A stretch of 32,979 nt of DNA from Candidatus Kurthia equi (GCA_018065935.1 JAGHSJ010000407.1:1-32979); one strand, 5' to 3'; shown: positions 16,826 to 25,915, counted from the stretch's first letter. A program made the numbers and translations. Notes: generated by a model not told the origin, from the letters alone.

Positions 16826-16883
16826 CTAACGCTCATGAGGAGACGTTAGGAAGCAAAAAACAGTTGAGCTTAGGAGAGATGAG
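16826..16883 (+). promoter_or_regulatory. candidate TRAP-binding leader of trpP
   Basis: In the leader, GAG-ct-TAG-ga-GAG-at-GAG (16866-16883) gives four (G/U)AG triplets spaced exactly two bases apart, preceded in phase by CAG at 16861. They overlap the Shine-Dalgarno region just before the ATG. Upstream, GAG, GAG and TAG lie in a small hairpin (CTAACG/CGTTAG, 16826-16849). TRAP in B. subtilis binds such triplets in trpP to block translation when tryptophan is plentiful. That this organism has TRAP is not shown here. Confidence 0.5.
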
Positions 16884-16886
16884 AAA

Positions 16887-17414
16887 ATGAAAACAAAAAA
16901 CTTAGTATTGATGGCACTACTTGTCGCAGTGGGTGCTGCATTGTATTTAGTCATCCCAGGAATTAATGGGGGGATGAAACCCGATTTCATGCTTACCATG
17001 ATGTTTATCGGTATTTTATTATTCCCGAATTCACGTGATGTATTCTTACTAGCAGTAACTACAGGGATTTTATCAGGATTATTTTCAACATTCCCTGGTG
17101 GATTTGTTCCAAATATCATTGATAAATTTATTACAGCTTTCGTTGTATTAATTATTATTAAATTATTAAAATCTCATGCGACTAAAATTATTCCTGCTGC
17201 AATCGTAGTAGGTATTGGGACAATTATTTCTGGTAGTGTATTTTTAAGCACAGCGATCCTTTTAGTAGGAGCAAAAATTCCGTTTGCCTTTTTATTCTCA
17301 ACGGTCGTATTGCCTGCTGTTGCAATCAATATCGTAGCGTTCGTCATAATCTTCCCAATTATTATGACACTCGTGAAACGTTCGAAGTTTGACACTTCAT
17401 TGTCACATGCATAG
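16887..17414 (+). CDS. trpP: tryptophan transporter TrpP
   Basis: A 175-residue membrane protein with about five hydrophobic helices. It matches B. subtilis TrpP (YhaG, about 172 residues) in its N-terminus ('MKTKNLVLMALLVAVGAAL', 'GGMKPDFMLTMMFIGILLFP') and in 'PNIIDK' and the C-terminal 'FPIIMTLVKRS'. It imports tryptophan in B. subtilis, and its place next to hit agrees. The Shine-Dalgarno sequence TAGGAGAG is embedded in a run of (G/U)AG triplets, suggesting translational control. Confidence 0.9.
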   Translation: MKTKNLVLMALLVAVGAALYLVIPGINGGMKPDFMLTMMFIGILLFPNSRDVFLLAVTTGILSGLFSTFPGGFVPNIIDKFITAFVVLIIIKLLKSHATKIIPAAIVVGIGTIISGSVFLSTAILLVGAKIPFAFLFSTVVLPAVAINIVAFVIIFPIIMTLVKRSKFDTSLSHA

Positions 17415-17455
17415 AAAATAAAAGACCTCCTTTAAAGGCAGGTCTTTTATTTTTC
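17415..17455 (+). terminator. terminator of trpP
   Basis: AAATAAAAGACCT and AGGTCTTTTATTT form a 13-bp stem with a short loop containing CCTTTAAAGG, followed by TTTTT. It lies directly after the TAG. Confidence 0.9.
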
Positions 17456-17519
17456 TCACATCATGTTTTATTATAATAAAAAAAGGAAATATTAAATTAT
17501 AGGAAGGAGTTCAACCCTA

Positions 17520-17888
17520 ATGAACGTAAAAAAATTATTATTTGGACTTGGTACTGGAATTGTCGCTGGAGCTGCAACTGTATTATTCACAACCCCTCAA
17601 TCAGGTAATGAACTTCGCTTGTCTATAAAAGAGCGTAAAGATACTAGCCTCGATGTTAAAAATGAATTTCAACAACGTTTCCAAACAATCAAAGATTCAA
17701 TTGACACGATTAAATCTGAAATCAAGGAAACTGTTCCTAGTGTAGTAGAGGATTTAAAAGAATCTGTAGAAGATTTCCAACAACAAACTGCTTCAAATCA
17801 AGAAAAAATCCAAGAGCATGTAGCTGGTTTACAACAAATCGCAACTGATATTACAACTGAAATCGAAACATTACAAAAAAGTAAATAA
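17520..17888 (+). CDS. yhaH: YtxH-domain protein YhaH
   Basis: A 122-residue protein with a short glycine-rich hydrophobic N-terminus ('KKLLFGLGTGIVAGAATVLFTTPQSG', about 4-29), the hallmark of YtxH-domain proteins. A long charged, glutamine-rich helix, probably coiled coil, follows to the C-terminus. Length and context (between trpP/hit and hpr) agree with B. subtilis YhaH. AGGAAGGAG gives the start. Its molecular function is unknown; YtxH relatives are often general-stress proteins. No terminator was seen between it and hpr. Confidence 0.8.
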   Translation: MNVKKLLFGLGTGIVAGAATVLFTTPQSGNELRLSIKERKDTSLDVKNEFQQRFQTIKDSIDTIKSEIKETVPSVVEDLKESVEDFQQQTASNQEKIQEHVAGLQQIATDITTEIETLQKSK

Positions 17889-17960
17889 CCTTAAATTATT
17901 TAGTTTTGTAGCATAGCAGTATAAAAATTTTAAAAATTCATTCATTTCATTTATTTGTCA

Positions 17961-17990
17961 TTGTATATTTTTGGGAAATAATGATATAAT
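17961..17990 (+). promoter_or_regulatory. predicted promoter of hpr
   Basis: TTGTAT and a consensus TATAAT with an extended -10 (TGATATAAT) are separated by 18 bases. The -10 ends 27 bases before the hpr ATG. Confidence 0.65.
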
Positions 17991-18017
17991 GAAAAAAAAT
18001 GCGAAAGTGGTGGTAGC

Positions 18018-18539
18018 ATGTCTGAAGATTTATATTCGGTGAAAGAAGCCATGATTTATTCACAGCGAATTGCCCATTTATCCAAAGCGCTTTGGAAAGC
18101 CGTTGAAAAAGACTGGCAGGCCTGGATTAAACCATATGACTTAAACATCAATGAGCATCACGTACTTTGCATTGCTACAAATTTAGAGGGCGCTTCTATT
18201 TCAGATATTGCTAAATTTGGTGTAATGCATGTTTCAACAGCTTTTAACTTTTCGAAAAATTTAGAAGAACGTGGATTACTGTCTTTCTCTAAACGTAATG
18301 ATGACAAACGTAATACATACGTGGAGATTACTGAAAAAGGTCAAGAACTATTAAAGGACCTTAATGACAACTATGATAAAACTAATCACACGGTGGTCGA
18401 TGGCTCTCTTCCCCTTCGAGAAATGTATGGTAAATTTCCACAGTATCTAGAATTACTAGCCGTTATCCGTAATATTTATGGAGATGATTTTATGGATATT
18501 TTTGAAAAATCATTCTCTAACATGGAAAAACAACTTTAA
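18018..18539 (+). CDS. hpr: MarR-type transition-state regulator Hpr/ScoC
   Basis: A 173-residue winged-helix regulator of the MarR family. In B. subtilis ScoC represses extracellular protease genes and influences sporulation and peptide uptake. Strongly conserved with B. subtilis Hpr: '[28 protein letters not shown]', the recognition region '[28 protein letters not shown]' and the wing '[17 protein letters not shown]'. The protein is about 30 residues shorter than B. subtilis Hpr because the charged C-terminal tail is absent. The ribosome binding site is AAGTGGTGG. A strong terminator follows. Confidence 0.93.
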   Translation: MSEDLYSVKEAMIYSQRIAHLSKALWKAVEKDWQAWIKPYDLNINEHHVLCIATNLEGASISDIAKFGVMHVSTAFNFSKNLEERGLLSFSKRNDDKRNTYVEITEKGQELLKDLNDNYDKTNHTVVDGSLPLREMYGKFPQYLELLAVIRNIYGDDFMDIFEKSFSNMEKQL

Positions 18540-18600
18540 TTCTTCATTCTATCCAATTTAAAAGAAGTTCGTATACACGCTACTTCCTTTTGAATTCGGA

Positions 18601-18642
18601 AAAAGAGGACAAATCGTGATTTAAAGCGATTTGTCCTCTTTT
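18601..18642 (+). terminator. terminator of hpr
   Basis: AAAAGAGGACAAATCG and CGATTTGTCCTCTTTT form a perfect 16-bp stem with a 10-base loop, about 60 bases past the stop codon. Confidence 0.9.
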
Positions 18643-18805
18643 ATAATGCTCATTTTTAGGATAGGCACACATGTAGAGAATCGTCTTTTTTTCATTTGAA
18701 AGCAACCTTATAAAAAATCATTGGTCGAACCCCTTGCTTTTATTATTAAAAAGACTTATGTTATGTATCGATTGATTTTATTATGAATGATTGGAGATGC
18801 TCGCT

Positions 18806-19369
18806 TTGCATTGCTGGAAAACGATTAATGTACAAAAAAAATATGGTCATGAACGTATTTTTTTATTCTCAATGATTTTTGTTTTTGCCGTATTTTCTTG
18901 TTTTTACATTTCAATCAACGTATTCCGTCATGGTCCTATTTCAGATAGATTATTCCCATTATTTGTTTTTGCACTCGTGTTGACGTATCCGCTGCATAAG
19001 CTGCTACATTTCATCCCAATTGCAAGACATAGACAAAGATTACGCTTTTCGATTGTAAAACAATTTGGATTTATTCCAACTTTAAATATGAAAATTCATG
19101 AGCCTATCATGAAATCCCGTTATATCGTATCGTTAGTTATACCTTTTATTGTGATCAATAGTTTGCTTATTATTGGTGCTATGCTATTCCCTAGTTTTAG
19201 ACATTACTTTGCCATACTGCTTTCTTACCACAGTGGCTTATGTTTAATTGATTTACTTTATGTACGCCATTTAGTAAAAACACCTAAAAAAGCTTTGATT
19301 GAAGAAACTGATAAAGGTTTTGAAATTTTAATTCCTCATACAAAAACTCGCACAGACTTGTCAGCATAA
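18806..19369 (+). CDS. DUF3267-like membrane protein with degenerate zincin motif
   Basis: A 187-residue membrane protein with about four hydrophobic segments (near residues 19-38, 48-62, 106-128 and 133-152). The start is reassigned to a TTG at 18806 because GGAG (18793-18796) lies nine bases before it; neither ATG nor TTG further upstream has a ribosome binding site. The overall layout, beginning 'HCWKTIN', suggests DUF3267, a family of putative membrane zincins. Where such proteins have HExxH, this one reads 'PLHKLLH', so the catalytic Glu is replaced by Lys and protease activity is doubtful. It lies between hpr and prsA, with another TTG-started small gene after it. Confidence 0.55.
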   Translation: MHCWKTINVQKKYGHERIFLFSMIFVFAVFSCFYISINVFRHGPISDRLFPLFVFALVLTYPLHKLLHFIPIARHRQRLRFSIVKQFGFIPTLNMKIHEPIMKSRYIVSLVIPFIVINSLLIIGAMLFPSFRHYFAILLSYHSGLCLIDLLYVRHLVKTPKKALIEETDKGFEILIPHTKTRTDLSA

Positions 19370-19416
19370 GGGCTCATTTGATATGCTAGAGTGAATGATA
19401 GGAAGGAGGAACAGAC

Positions 19417-19602
19417 TTGATTATTGCAGTAGTCATCCTATTCGCGGTATTTTATTTATTCCAAATAAATCGCATGACATATGCTCTATGCACACGCAAG
19501 GAAATTCCAGAAGAGAAACAACCGAAGATTTTTCGTACAATTAATGTACTAATTACTATTTTATTAGTATCACTTTACGTAAAAACGCTTTATTCAATCT
19601 AA
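19417..19602 (+). CDS. small two-helix membrane protein of unknown function
   Basis: A 61-residue protein starting at TTG, with a very strong AGGAAGGAGG box seven to eight bases upstream, so translation is likely. A hydrophobic helix at 1-15 and another at about 44-57 flank a polar loop ('NRMTYALCTRKEIPEEKQPK'). I do not recognise the family. It is 47 bases behind the DUF3267-like gene and probably co-transcribed with it; both have TTG starts. Confidence 0.6.
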   Translation: MIIAVVILFAVFYLFQINRMTYALCTRKEIPEEKQPKIFRTINVLITILLVSLYVKTLYSI

Positions 19603-19672
19603 CCTTATTTCTATCCGCGTAGCTGTGGCAAGATTTCCACATGAATCATGTGAAACTAAAAATATTATTTAC

Positions 19673-19708
19673 AAAAAAACTGCCTATTACTAAAAAGGCG
19701 GTTTTTTT
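19673..19708 (+). terminator. terminator upstream of prsA
   Basis: AAAAAAACTGCC pairs with GGCGGTTTTTTT, including one G-T pair, followed by seven T residues. It ends the transcript of the two small membrane-protein genes before prsA. Confidence 0.9.
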
Positions 19709-19868
19709 CTATTTCTCAATTAATCACACATTTTATTTCAAAAAAAATACAGCTTTCCATTACTATTTCCATGCAACCTTTTTATTTTTTGTTCGTTCTA
19801 TGGTATAGTTACAAATGAAATATACACAATACTTAGATTTATAGATTCAGTTGGGAGAGAATTTAAAA

Positions 19869-20765
19869 ATGAAAAAAACTGTACTTTCACTTACGTTAGC
19901 AGCTTCAGTATTGGCACTTGCAGCTTGTGGTAATTCTGGTGACGAAAAAGTTGTTACTTCTAAAGTGGGCGATATTACGCAAGACGAATTATATAAAGAA
20001 TTAAAAGCTACTGCAGGTGATTCTGCACTTCAACTTATGATGATTGAGAAAGTACTTGAAGATAAGTACACTGTCTCTAAAAAAGAAGTTTCAGCTAAAT
20101 ATGACGAACAAAAAGCTCAAATTGAAGCTCAAGGACAAGATTTCGCAACATACCTTTCTTCTCAAGGTATGAGTGATGATACGTTCAAACGTTATATGAA
20201 GTTAAACCTTTTACAAGAGAAAGCTCAAGTTGATGGCGTGAAAATCTCAGATGCAGATGCTAAGAAATATTATGAACGCACAAAAACTGAAGTAAAAGCT
20301 AGTCATATTTTAGTTGCAGATGAAGCTGCTGCTAAAAAAATCGAAAAACAACTTAAAGAAGATCCTAAAAAATTCGCTTCTTTAGCTAAAAAGAACTCAA
20401 CTGATACTGCTTCTGCAGAAAAAGGTGGAGAACTTGGTTGGTTCGGTCCAGATGATATGGTTCAAGAATTCACTGACGCTGTTTATGAAATGAAAAAAGG
20501 TGAAATTTCTGCTCCCGTTAAATCTAGTTATGGCTACCATATTATTAAATTAGAAGATACTCGTTCTAAAGAAGTTAAGAAATCTTTTGAAGATGAAAAA
20601 GAGTCAATCAAATACGATTTAGCTGTTAAGAAAGCTAAAGCTGATGATCCAAACTCAACTAAACTTCAAGCTAAAATTTCTAAACTTATGAAAGCTGCTG
20701 ACATCAAAATCAAAGATGATGATTTAAAAGATGCACTTGCTAGCTTCACAGGCGAAGATAAATAA
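19869..20765 (+). CDS. prsA: extracytoplasmic foldase lipoprotein PrsA
   Basis: A 298-residue lipoprotein peptidyl-prolyl isomerase that folds exported proteins on the outer face of the membrane. The signal peptide ends in the lipobox LAAC (Cys20). The N-terminal chaperone part follows. The parvulin domain (about 131-225) starts 'VKASHILVADE' and includes 'GGELGWFGPDDMVQEF' and 'SSYGYHIIKLED'. The tail is lysine/aspartate rich. The ORF track begins six codons early at a TTG; GGGAGAGA before the ATG at 19869 decides the start. It is monocistronic between two terminators. A TATAGT (19804-19809) may be its -10. Confidence 0.95.
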   Translation: MKKTVLSLTLAASVLALAACGNSGDEKVVTSKVGDITQDELYKELKATAGDSALQLMMIEKVLEDKYTVSKKEVSAKYDEQKAQIEAQGQDFATYLSSQGMSDDTFKRYMKLNLLQEKAQVDGVKISDADAKKYYERTKTEVKASHILVADEAAAKKIEKQLKEDPKKFASLAKKNSTDTASAEKGGELGWFGPDDMVQEFTDAVYEMKKGEISAPVKSSYGYHIIKLEDTRSKEVKKSFEDEKESIKYDLAVKKAKADDPNSTKLQAKISKLMKAADIKIKDDDLKDALASFTGEDK

Positions 20766-20808
20766 AATTTGAATGGGCTAATTCCCTTTTCATTTCTTAT
20801 ATGGGTAT

Positions 20809-20852
20809 AAAAAATCCCGCATTGCGTGTTTCATGCAATGCGGGATTTTTTT
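20809..20852 (+). terminator. terminator of prsA
   Basis: A perfect stem AAAAATCCCGCATTGC / GCAATGCGGGATTTTT has a 9-base loop and seven T residues. It is a strong intrinsic terminator, usable in both directions. Confidence 0.95.
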
Positions 20853-20878
20853 ATGATTTCATACTTTTCTTTAAGTTA

Positions 20879-21089
20879 GATAAGCCTATTACGCGACGTC
20901 CTATCGCTTGGCTTATCCAATCGGCGTCCTGCCGCCAGGCGTGTAACGAGCGTTTTTATATTTTGCTTTGATGTCTAAAAAAATCGACTACACACTTTGC
21001 GATACTTCAGCGCCTCGATTGAAAATGGTGGTGCATTTACTTTCAACTCGGCGCTTCCAGTACGCACGTATGTGAAAGAGTCGATTTTT
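20879..21089. repeat. nested inverted repeats between prsA and yhaM
   Basis: The gap of 331 bp after prsA contains no ORF but several inverted repeats. GATAAGCC (20879-20886) pairs with GGCTTATC (20910-20917). CGGC-gtcct-GCCG lies at 20922-20934. A large outer pair, AAAAATCGACT (20979-20989) and AGTCGATTTTT (21079-21089), encloses AGCGCC/GGCGCT (21009-21014, 21050-21055) and TTGAAA/TTTCAA (21019-21024, 21041-21046). Read on the minus strand, the outer repeat ends in seven T residues right after yhaM and could be its terminator with an unusually large, folded loop. Confidence 0.6.
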
Positions 21090-21096
21090 CTTTTCT

Positions 21097-22035
21097 TTAT
21101 TTAATTGTTGGTTTGTAGAATGCGCGGTTGTCTAATGCGAATAGGCGTTCAGTGAATTCGCCTGGTTCTGTTTTAGATAATGCGCGTTTTAATGTGTTCA
21201 TTTTCGCATCAATATTATCAATATAGTGTAAGATTTCCGCTTCTTGAATCATTGGTTTTTTAGGGCTTCCCCATTCTTCTTTCCCGTGATGCGATAAAAC
21301 CATATGTTGTAATAGCATGACTTCTTCACTGTCTATTTCAAGCTCCTGTGCTGCTAATTCGATTTCAGATACCATAATCGAAATGTGACCTAGTAAATTT
21401 CCTTTAACAGTATAGCTTGTTGAAACGGGACCTGATAATTCAATAACTTTCCCAATATCATGTAAAATAATACCAGCATAAAGTAAATCACTATTTAGTG
21501 TAGGGTACAAAGTGGCAATTGATTTACCCAAACGGAGCATTGATGTTACGTGATCAATTAATCCTGAAGCATATTCATGGTGATTTTTAGTTGCTGCTGG
21601 GAACGTGATAAATGCTTGTTCGTGTTTTTTCACTAAATGACGTGTTATTCGATTAATGTCTGGGTTTGTAATATCGAATAAATACGTTTGTAATTCTTCA
21701 AATAATTGTTCTTTTGGTGTTTCAGATGATTGTACTAAATCAGAAACTTGAATAGGTTCTTCTGGACGTACTGTGCGAATTTGTTTAATGCGTAATTGCA
21801 TTTTCCCACGATAATCTTGAATTTCTCCACCAATAAATACGATGGCTCCTGCGGGGTACATTAGTAACTGCTCTTCACCTGCATCCCATAATTTCGCCTC
21901 AATACTACCGCTCTTATCTTGTAAAATCAACGTCATAAATGGCTTGCCCATTGTTGTAACGCCTTTAGTTGACTGTTTGATTAATAAATATTGTTCGACT
22001 GGTTCTCCAACCTTTAATGTTGCAATTCCTTCCAT
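21097..22035 (-). CDS. yhaM: 3'-5' exoribonuclease YhaM
   Basis: A 312-residue 3'-to-5' exoribonuclease of the YhaM/CBF1 family. An N-terminal OB-fold (about 12-90: '[22 protein letters not shown]', '[11 protein letters not shown]') binds nucleic acid. The HD domain carries the metal ligands, with '[10 protein letters not shown]' and '[11 protein letters not shown]' (H192-D193), plus '[16 protein letters not shown]'. Length and order yhaO-yhaN-yhaM match B. subtilis. It starts eight bases after the yhaN stop, and its GGAG box can pair with CTCC just before the ATG, so translation may be partly sequestered or coupled to yhaN. Confidence 0.93.
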   Translation of the reverse strand: MEGIATLKVGEPVEQYLLIKQSTKGVTTMGKPFMTLILQDKSGSIEAKLWDAGEEQLLMYPAGAIVFIGGEIQDYRGKMQLRIKQIRTVRPEEPIQVSDLVQSSETPKEQLFEELQTYLFDITNPDINRITRHLVKKHEQAFITFPAATKNHHEYASGLIDHVTSMLRLGKSIATLYPTLNSDLLYAGIILHDIGKVIELSGPVSTSYTVKGNLLGHISIMVSEIELAAQELEIDSEEVMLLQHMVLSHHGKEEWGSPKKPMIQEAEILHYIDNIDAKMNTLKRALSKTEPGEFTERLFALDNRAFYKPTIK

Positions 22036-22054
22036 TTGGAGGTCAATCTCCTTT
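22036..22054 (-). promoter_or_regulatory. RBS of yhaM inside a small hairpin
   Basis: On the minus strand AAAGGAG is followed by ATTGAC and CTCC before the ATG. GGAG can therefore pair with CTCC over four G-C-rich bases across a 6-base loop. The yhaN stop codon lies inside this element, so ribosomes finishing yhaN would open it. Confidence 0.4.
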
Positions 22055-24697
22055 CGTTTGAAGTGCGCGCACTTCTATTATATTTTGCTCATTGAAATCA
22101 GTCTTCATTCTTTCCTGACAGGTGAAAAATAGAATTTGATGATCACTTTGTAGCTTCCTCAATAATTGTACCACTTTGGCAGTTCGTAAAGTATCAAAAT
22201 GAACAAAAGGGTCATCCATTAACAATGGAAACGGTGCTGTTTGAAATTTTTCTTTAGCTAATGCAAAGCGTAGTGCTAAGTAAGCCTGTTCCTTTGTGGC
22301 TTGGGATAGCTCACTAATTGTATAATGATCGTCTTCCTTATTGACTGCAACAAAATTTGTATCTACAAAAATTAATTTTTTATAGCGATCTGCTGTTAAA
22401 TAGGCAAAGAAATCAGATGCATTTTCTAATACATTTGGCAATTTACGTTCTTTCATTTCTTCTAATATGTCTTGAATGGCTTGTTCAATTATTTTTATGC
22501 GTACCCATTTCTTCATATTATCTTGTAATTCGCCTTTACGCTCCTCCTGATGTTGCAGTTGCACACTGTAATGTTCGTCCTTCACAAGATGCTGCACCTC
22601 TGCAGAAAGCGTTGCATGCTGTTTAAGCGTTTCAGCATACTGTTGTTTATTCCATTCGTATTGTGCCTGTAATTCATCTAATTGACTGATTGTGTACGGT
22701 TTGATAGTTGGGATTGCACTTAACTGTTGCTCCAGTTGTTCAACCTGTTGCTGCAGCTGTTGTTTTGTTTCAACATACTGAGCCGCTTTGTAATAGCCCT
22801 CATCATCTGCCACATTTGCAAATGTAAAGAGTTCTTGTTGCTGCTGTTGTAAATGCTCTAGCTGTTGACTGATGCTGACAAGCTGTTGCTCCACTTCTTT
22901 TAGCTGTTGCTGTGTATAGCTTAGTGCTTTTAACTCTAATTCCTGTTTTTGAATCGTTTGCTGAACGACCGATGATAACTCGGCTTCTGGCACTTTTTCA
23001 TTTAGAAGCTGACAGCCTGTTTCATAATGTGCAGTTATTTGCTGTTGAACTAAATCCAATTGAGCATCTAGCTGTTGCTGCTCGATTGTCTGTTCTTGTA
23101 AGGTACGGAGATTTTGAAATAATGTACGATAGATTTCCGAATCCACTACGCCATTTAAACCTACTTTTTGAAAATAAGCTTGTAATTGATTATTTAGCTG
23201 TTGCTGCTTCTGACTAACCTTTTCATAGCTATGCTGAAAATCAGCAATTTTCTTTTTTAATTGTGGCAAATTAGACGTCGCTAAGTCCGTTGCCTTTTTA
23301 TCTCTTGAGATGAAATAAACAATAGCTGAAACAACTATCCCTCCGAGCAGTATTCCCCATTGTTGAAAAATAATAGCACAAATAAGCGATACAATTAAAA
23401 TACATGCGCTAATTAAACCAGGATTTTTCAGTTGCTGTGGCTTCGTAGATTTATTTTTTCTGCGCTGTGCATGCTGCTGCTCTGCTCTTTCAAGATTTTG
23501 CAGCTCATTTTCACTCTCTTGGATGGCTTGCTTATAATAATTCAGTTGCTGTTTTATTTCATCCAATTCTGCCAATTGCTTTGTAAACTTCACTTCATTT
23601 GCTAATGAACTATCTACTTTTAGCACGGCTCGATCTATACCGAGAAGTTGTTTTTTCATTTCTATTTGTGTTTCTAACTTTTGCAGTTGTGAAAGTAATT
23701 GATCTCTTTGCATTCTCCATTGACGCCACTGTTCATCATTACGCAACCATGTATGCATTTTTTGAAGTTGTTGTTCATCTGCCACTTCATGTAATTCACG
23801 TTTTAATTCTTGAGAACGTCGCTCAAGAAGTATTAATTCTTGTTGTATTTGCTGCATTCGAGCTTCATTTTGCTCAAATCGCTGGATGCCATTTGTCGGA
23901 AATCTACTCTCAATAAGTGGTTCAAGCGCTTCCTCCGCCTGATGCTTTTGAAGAACTAATGGTTCATATTGCAAATATAATTGAGCCTCTTGAATTTGCT
24001 TATTCAATTTTGCTTGCTCATTTTCAAGAAATTGGAGTTGGTTTTTCAATTCAAGCTGTTGGTCATGCTTTGGCTTATATTGTTCGATACGCTGACGCTC
24101 TTCTTTTAATTCTTGGTCAGCTTGTTGAATTTCCTTCACTTGACGATTAATAAGTGGGTTTTGCCCTGATTTTTTAAATAAAGCCTGTGATTCTTTATTC
24201 AATTGTTTTTCAAGCTTCGTCACCTGTTCAATCCCAGTTGTCCCAGATGCTAAAAGTGTTCGGTTTAATTCATCCTGTGTCATTTTGTCTAAATGCTGCA
24301 ACTCATGCATTGAGAATGCAAAAATTGCTTCCATATCCGCTCGACTATAGCCTCTTAATAATTGCGCTAGTAAACTTTCATCTCCAACCTCTCCATTTTC
24401 AAGTTGAACCTTTACAATCCCCTTCGCCTTCCCTGCTAATCGTTCAACCACACAGTGACCGTATTGTTCATCCTCAATTATTAATTTCCCTCCAAATGTA
24501 CCACCACGTTTAGGCTCATAACTTTTAATTAAATGATTTTTTTGAGGAAATCCAAATAGAATTTGTAAAATGAATTCATAAATCGTAGTCTTTCCTGCTT
24601 CATTCAGACCATATAGTAATGTGAATTGACGATTCAATTCAATTACCTCATCGCTATGCTGGCCAAATCCATACATATGTAATTTCGTAATACGCAT
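22043..24697 (-). CDS. yhaN: SbcC-like AAA ATPase YhaN with central membrane hairpin
   Basis: An 884-residue SMC/SbcC/Rad50-like ATPase, slightly shorter than B. subtilis YhaN. Walker A 'GLNEAGKTT' is at 30-38. The signature-like '[22 protein letters not shown]' and Walker B '[13 protein letters not shown]' are near the C-terminus. Between them run two long glutamine-rich coiled coils (about 155-425 and 470-760). The midpoint carries no CxxC zinc hook but two hydrophobic helices (about 428-464: '[17 protein letters not shown]', '[15 protein letters not shown]') flanked by lysines, which would anchor the coil tip in the membrane. It follows yhaO directly (TAA then ATG), suggesting an SbcCD-like complex at the membrane. 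The substrate is not known. Confidence 0.9.
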   Translation of the reverse strand: MRITKLHMYGFGQHSDEVIELNRQFTLLYGLNEAGKTTIYEFILQILFGFPQKNHLIKSYEPKRGGTFGGKLIIEDEQYGHCVVERLAGKAKGIVKVQLENGEVGDESLLAQLLRGYSRADMEAIFAFSMHELQHLDKMTQDELNRTLLASGTTGIEQVTKLEKQLNKESQALFKKSGQNPLINRQVKEIQQADQELKEERQRIEQYKPKHDQQLELKNQLQFLENEQAKLNKQIQEAQLYLQYEPLVLQKHQAEEALEPLIESRFPTNGIQRFEQNEARMQQIQQELILLERRSQELKRELHEVADEQQLQKMHTWLRNDEQWRQWRMQRDQLLSQLQKLETQIEMKKQLLGIDRAVLKVDSSLANEVKFTKQLAELDEIKQQLNYYKQAIQESENELQNLERAEQQHAQRRKNKSTKPQQLKNPGLISACILIVSLICAIIFQQWGILLGGIVVSAIVYFISRDKKATDLATSNLPQLKKKIADFQHSYEKVSQKQQQLNNQLQAYFQKVGLNGVVDSEIYRTLFQNLRTLQEQTIEQQQLDAQLDLVQQQITAHYETGCQLLNEKVPEAELSSVVQQTIQKQELELKALSYTQQQLKEVEQQLVSISQQLEHLQQQQQELFTFANVADDEGYYKAAQYVETKQQLQQQVEQLEQQLSAIPTIKPYTISQLDELQAQYEWNKQQYAETLKQHATLSAEVQHLVKDEHYSVQLQHQEERKGELQDNMKKWVRIKIIEQAIQDILEEMKERKLPNVLENASDFFAYLTADRYKKLIFVDTNFVAVNKEDDHYTISELSQATKEQAYLALRFALAKEKFQTAPFPLLMDDPFVHFDTLRTAKVVQLLRKLQSDHQILFFTCQERMKTDFNEQNIIEVRALQTKGD

Positions 24698-25915
24698 TTA
24701 GTTATTTCCCTCCAGCAATAAATATTGTTTTAAATTCGTTGTGGCTTCTTGCTGAAGTTGCTGCCATTCACTATCAGAAAAACGCTCCATATGCTTAGCG
24801 AACTTCGGCTGGTTCAATAAATCAGCGGTTATCTCAGCTAACTTTTGCGGTGTATAGTCTGCTATCTTTTCAAAAAGTTGCTTTGTTAATTCACTTTCCT
24901 CAAAATTTTGCTGTGGTAACTCGGCTTCCATACTATGTAGCCAAATAAAAGGCTGTTGCTCTGCTTGTTGTTCTCGTATAGTTTGTAGCCACTCTTCTTC
25001 ACCTGCTTCAAGATATACCTTTGCAAAATCCTGTGAAATCCGCTCAAGTTTTAACTCCAACATAATCGCACCGTATTTTCGACGTAGGTTTTCACACGCA
25101 TGTTCAACTAATTGTAGTAAATCTACCGCATGCTCTACTTCATGGCAATCTATTTTATACTCCATATAGCGAATCTGGGTTGTTTCTACAAATGAATAGC
25201 TCACTTCATCTGCTTGTATTTGTACGTCATAAAATCCTTTAGCATCACGTTCTTTTCGGTGACGTCCTTGGATATTCCCTGGATAAATAATAGGCGGTTC
25301 TTGATTCAATAGCTGGCGTTTATGAATATGCCCTAAAGCCCAATAGTCATAGTTTTTTTCGATGAGCTGTGGAATCGTAAACGGGGCATACACAGCATGT
25401 TCTGTATCTGTATCTACACTTCCATGTAGCATCCCAATATGAATGGCACTATCCTGTTTGCCTGGGTAATCCTCAATCATTGGTTTTTCAATATGTCTTT
25501 GCTCATAGCTGAAGCCATGAATAACTACTTCTTGGCCCCTAATAATCAATCGATGTGCCGTCACGTCTTTTGAAAATTCATAGACATTACTTGGTAGCTG
25601 CAACCTCGTCCAGCTCCCACTCAAGTGATCATGATTCCCATAGCTTATAATGACAGGAATTTCAGCTTTATTTAAACGTTCTAATTGTTGCTGAAAATTG
25701 TATTGAGCAGATAGTGAGCGGTTTTCGCCATCGTAGACATCCCCAACAATCAGTATAAAGTCTGGTCTTTGCTCAATTGCATGCTGAATAAGCACTGTAA
25801 AGGCTTGAAATGTGCTTTGGCGTAACTCGTCTGAAATGTATTTGGGCATTTGATAACTCCCTTTAAAAGGGCTTTCTAAATGCAAATCTGCTGTATGAAA
25901 AAATCGTATGGCCAT
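24698..25915 (-). CDS. yhaO: SbcD-like metallophosphoesterase YhaO
   Basis: A 405-residue calcineurin-like phosphoesterase of the SbcD/Mre11 type. Motif I 'FFHTADLHLESP', motif II 'FILIVGDVYDGENRS', motif III 'VIISYGNHDHLSG', and later 'IGMLHGS' and 'YWALGHIHKRQ' supply the two-metal site. The C-terminal helical part (from about 300) would contact YhaN. The track's start is 19 codons too early; AGAGGAGAG lies before the ATG at 25915. It is the first gene of yhaO-yhaN-yhaM, with no gap to yhaN. Confidence 0.92.
   Translation of the reverse strand: MAIRFFHTADLHLESPFKGSYQMPKYISDELRQSTFQAFTVLIQHAIEQRPDFILIVGDVYDGENRSLSAQYNFQQQLERLNKAEIPVIISYGNHDHLSGSWTRLQLPSNVYEFSKDVTAHRLIIRGQEVVIHGFSYEQRHIEKPMIEDYPGKQDSAIHIGMLHGSVDTDTEHAVYAPFTIPQLIEKNYDYWALGHIHKRQLLNQEPPIIYPGNIQGRHRKERDAKGFYDVQIQADEVSYSFVETTQIRYMEYKIDCHEVEHAVDLLQLVEHACENLRRKYGAIMLELKLERISQDFAKVYLEAGEEEWLQTIREQQAEQQPFIWLHSMEAELPQQNFEESELTKQLFEKIADYTPQKLAEITADLLNQPKFAKHMERFSDSEWQQLQQEATTNLKQYLLLEGNN

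Noticed and set aside
17465-17519. sigma-B type promoter before yhaH
   Set aside because: GTTTTA and GGAAAT only loosely resemble the consensus, and any AT-rich stretch would give similar matches.
22357-24513. several plus-strand ORFs opposite yhaN
   Set aside because: They are antisense shadows of the glutamine-rich coiled-coil codons; none has a ribosome binding site or recognisable domain.
22043-24697. zinc-hook CxxC in YhaN
   Set aside because: The central region has a lone cysteine pair in separate hydrophobic positions and no CxxC; two membrane helices occupy the hook position.
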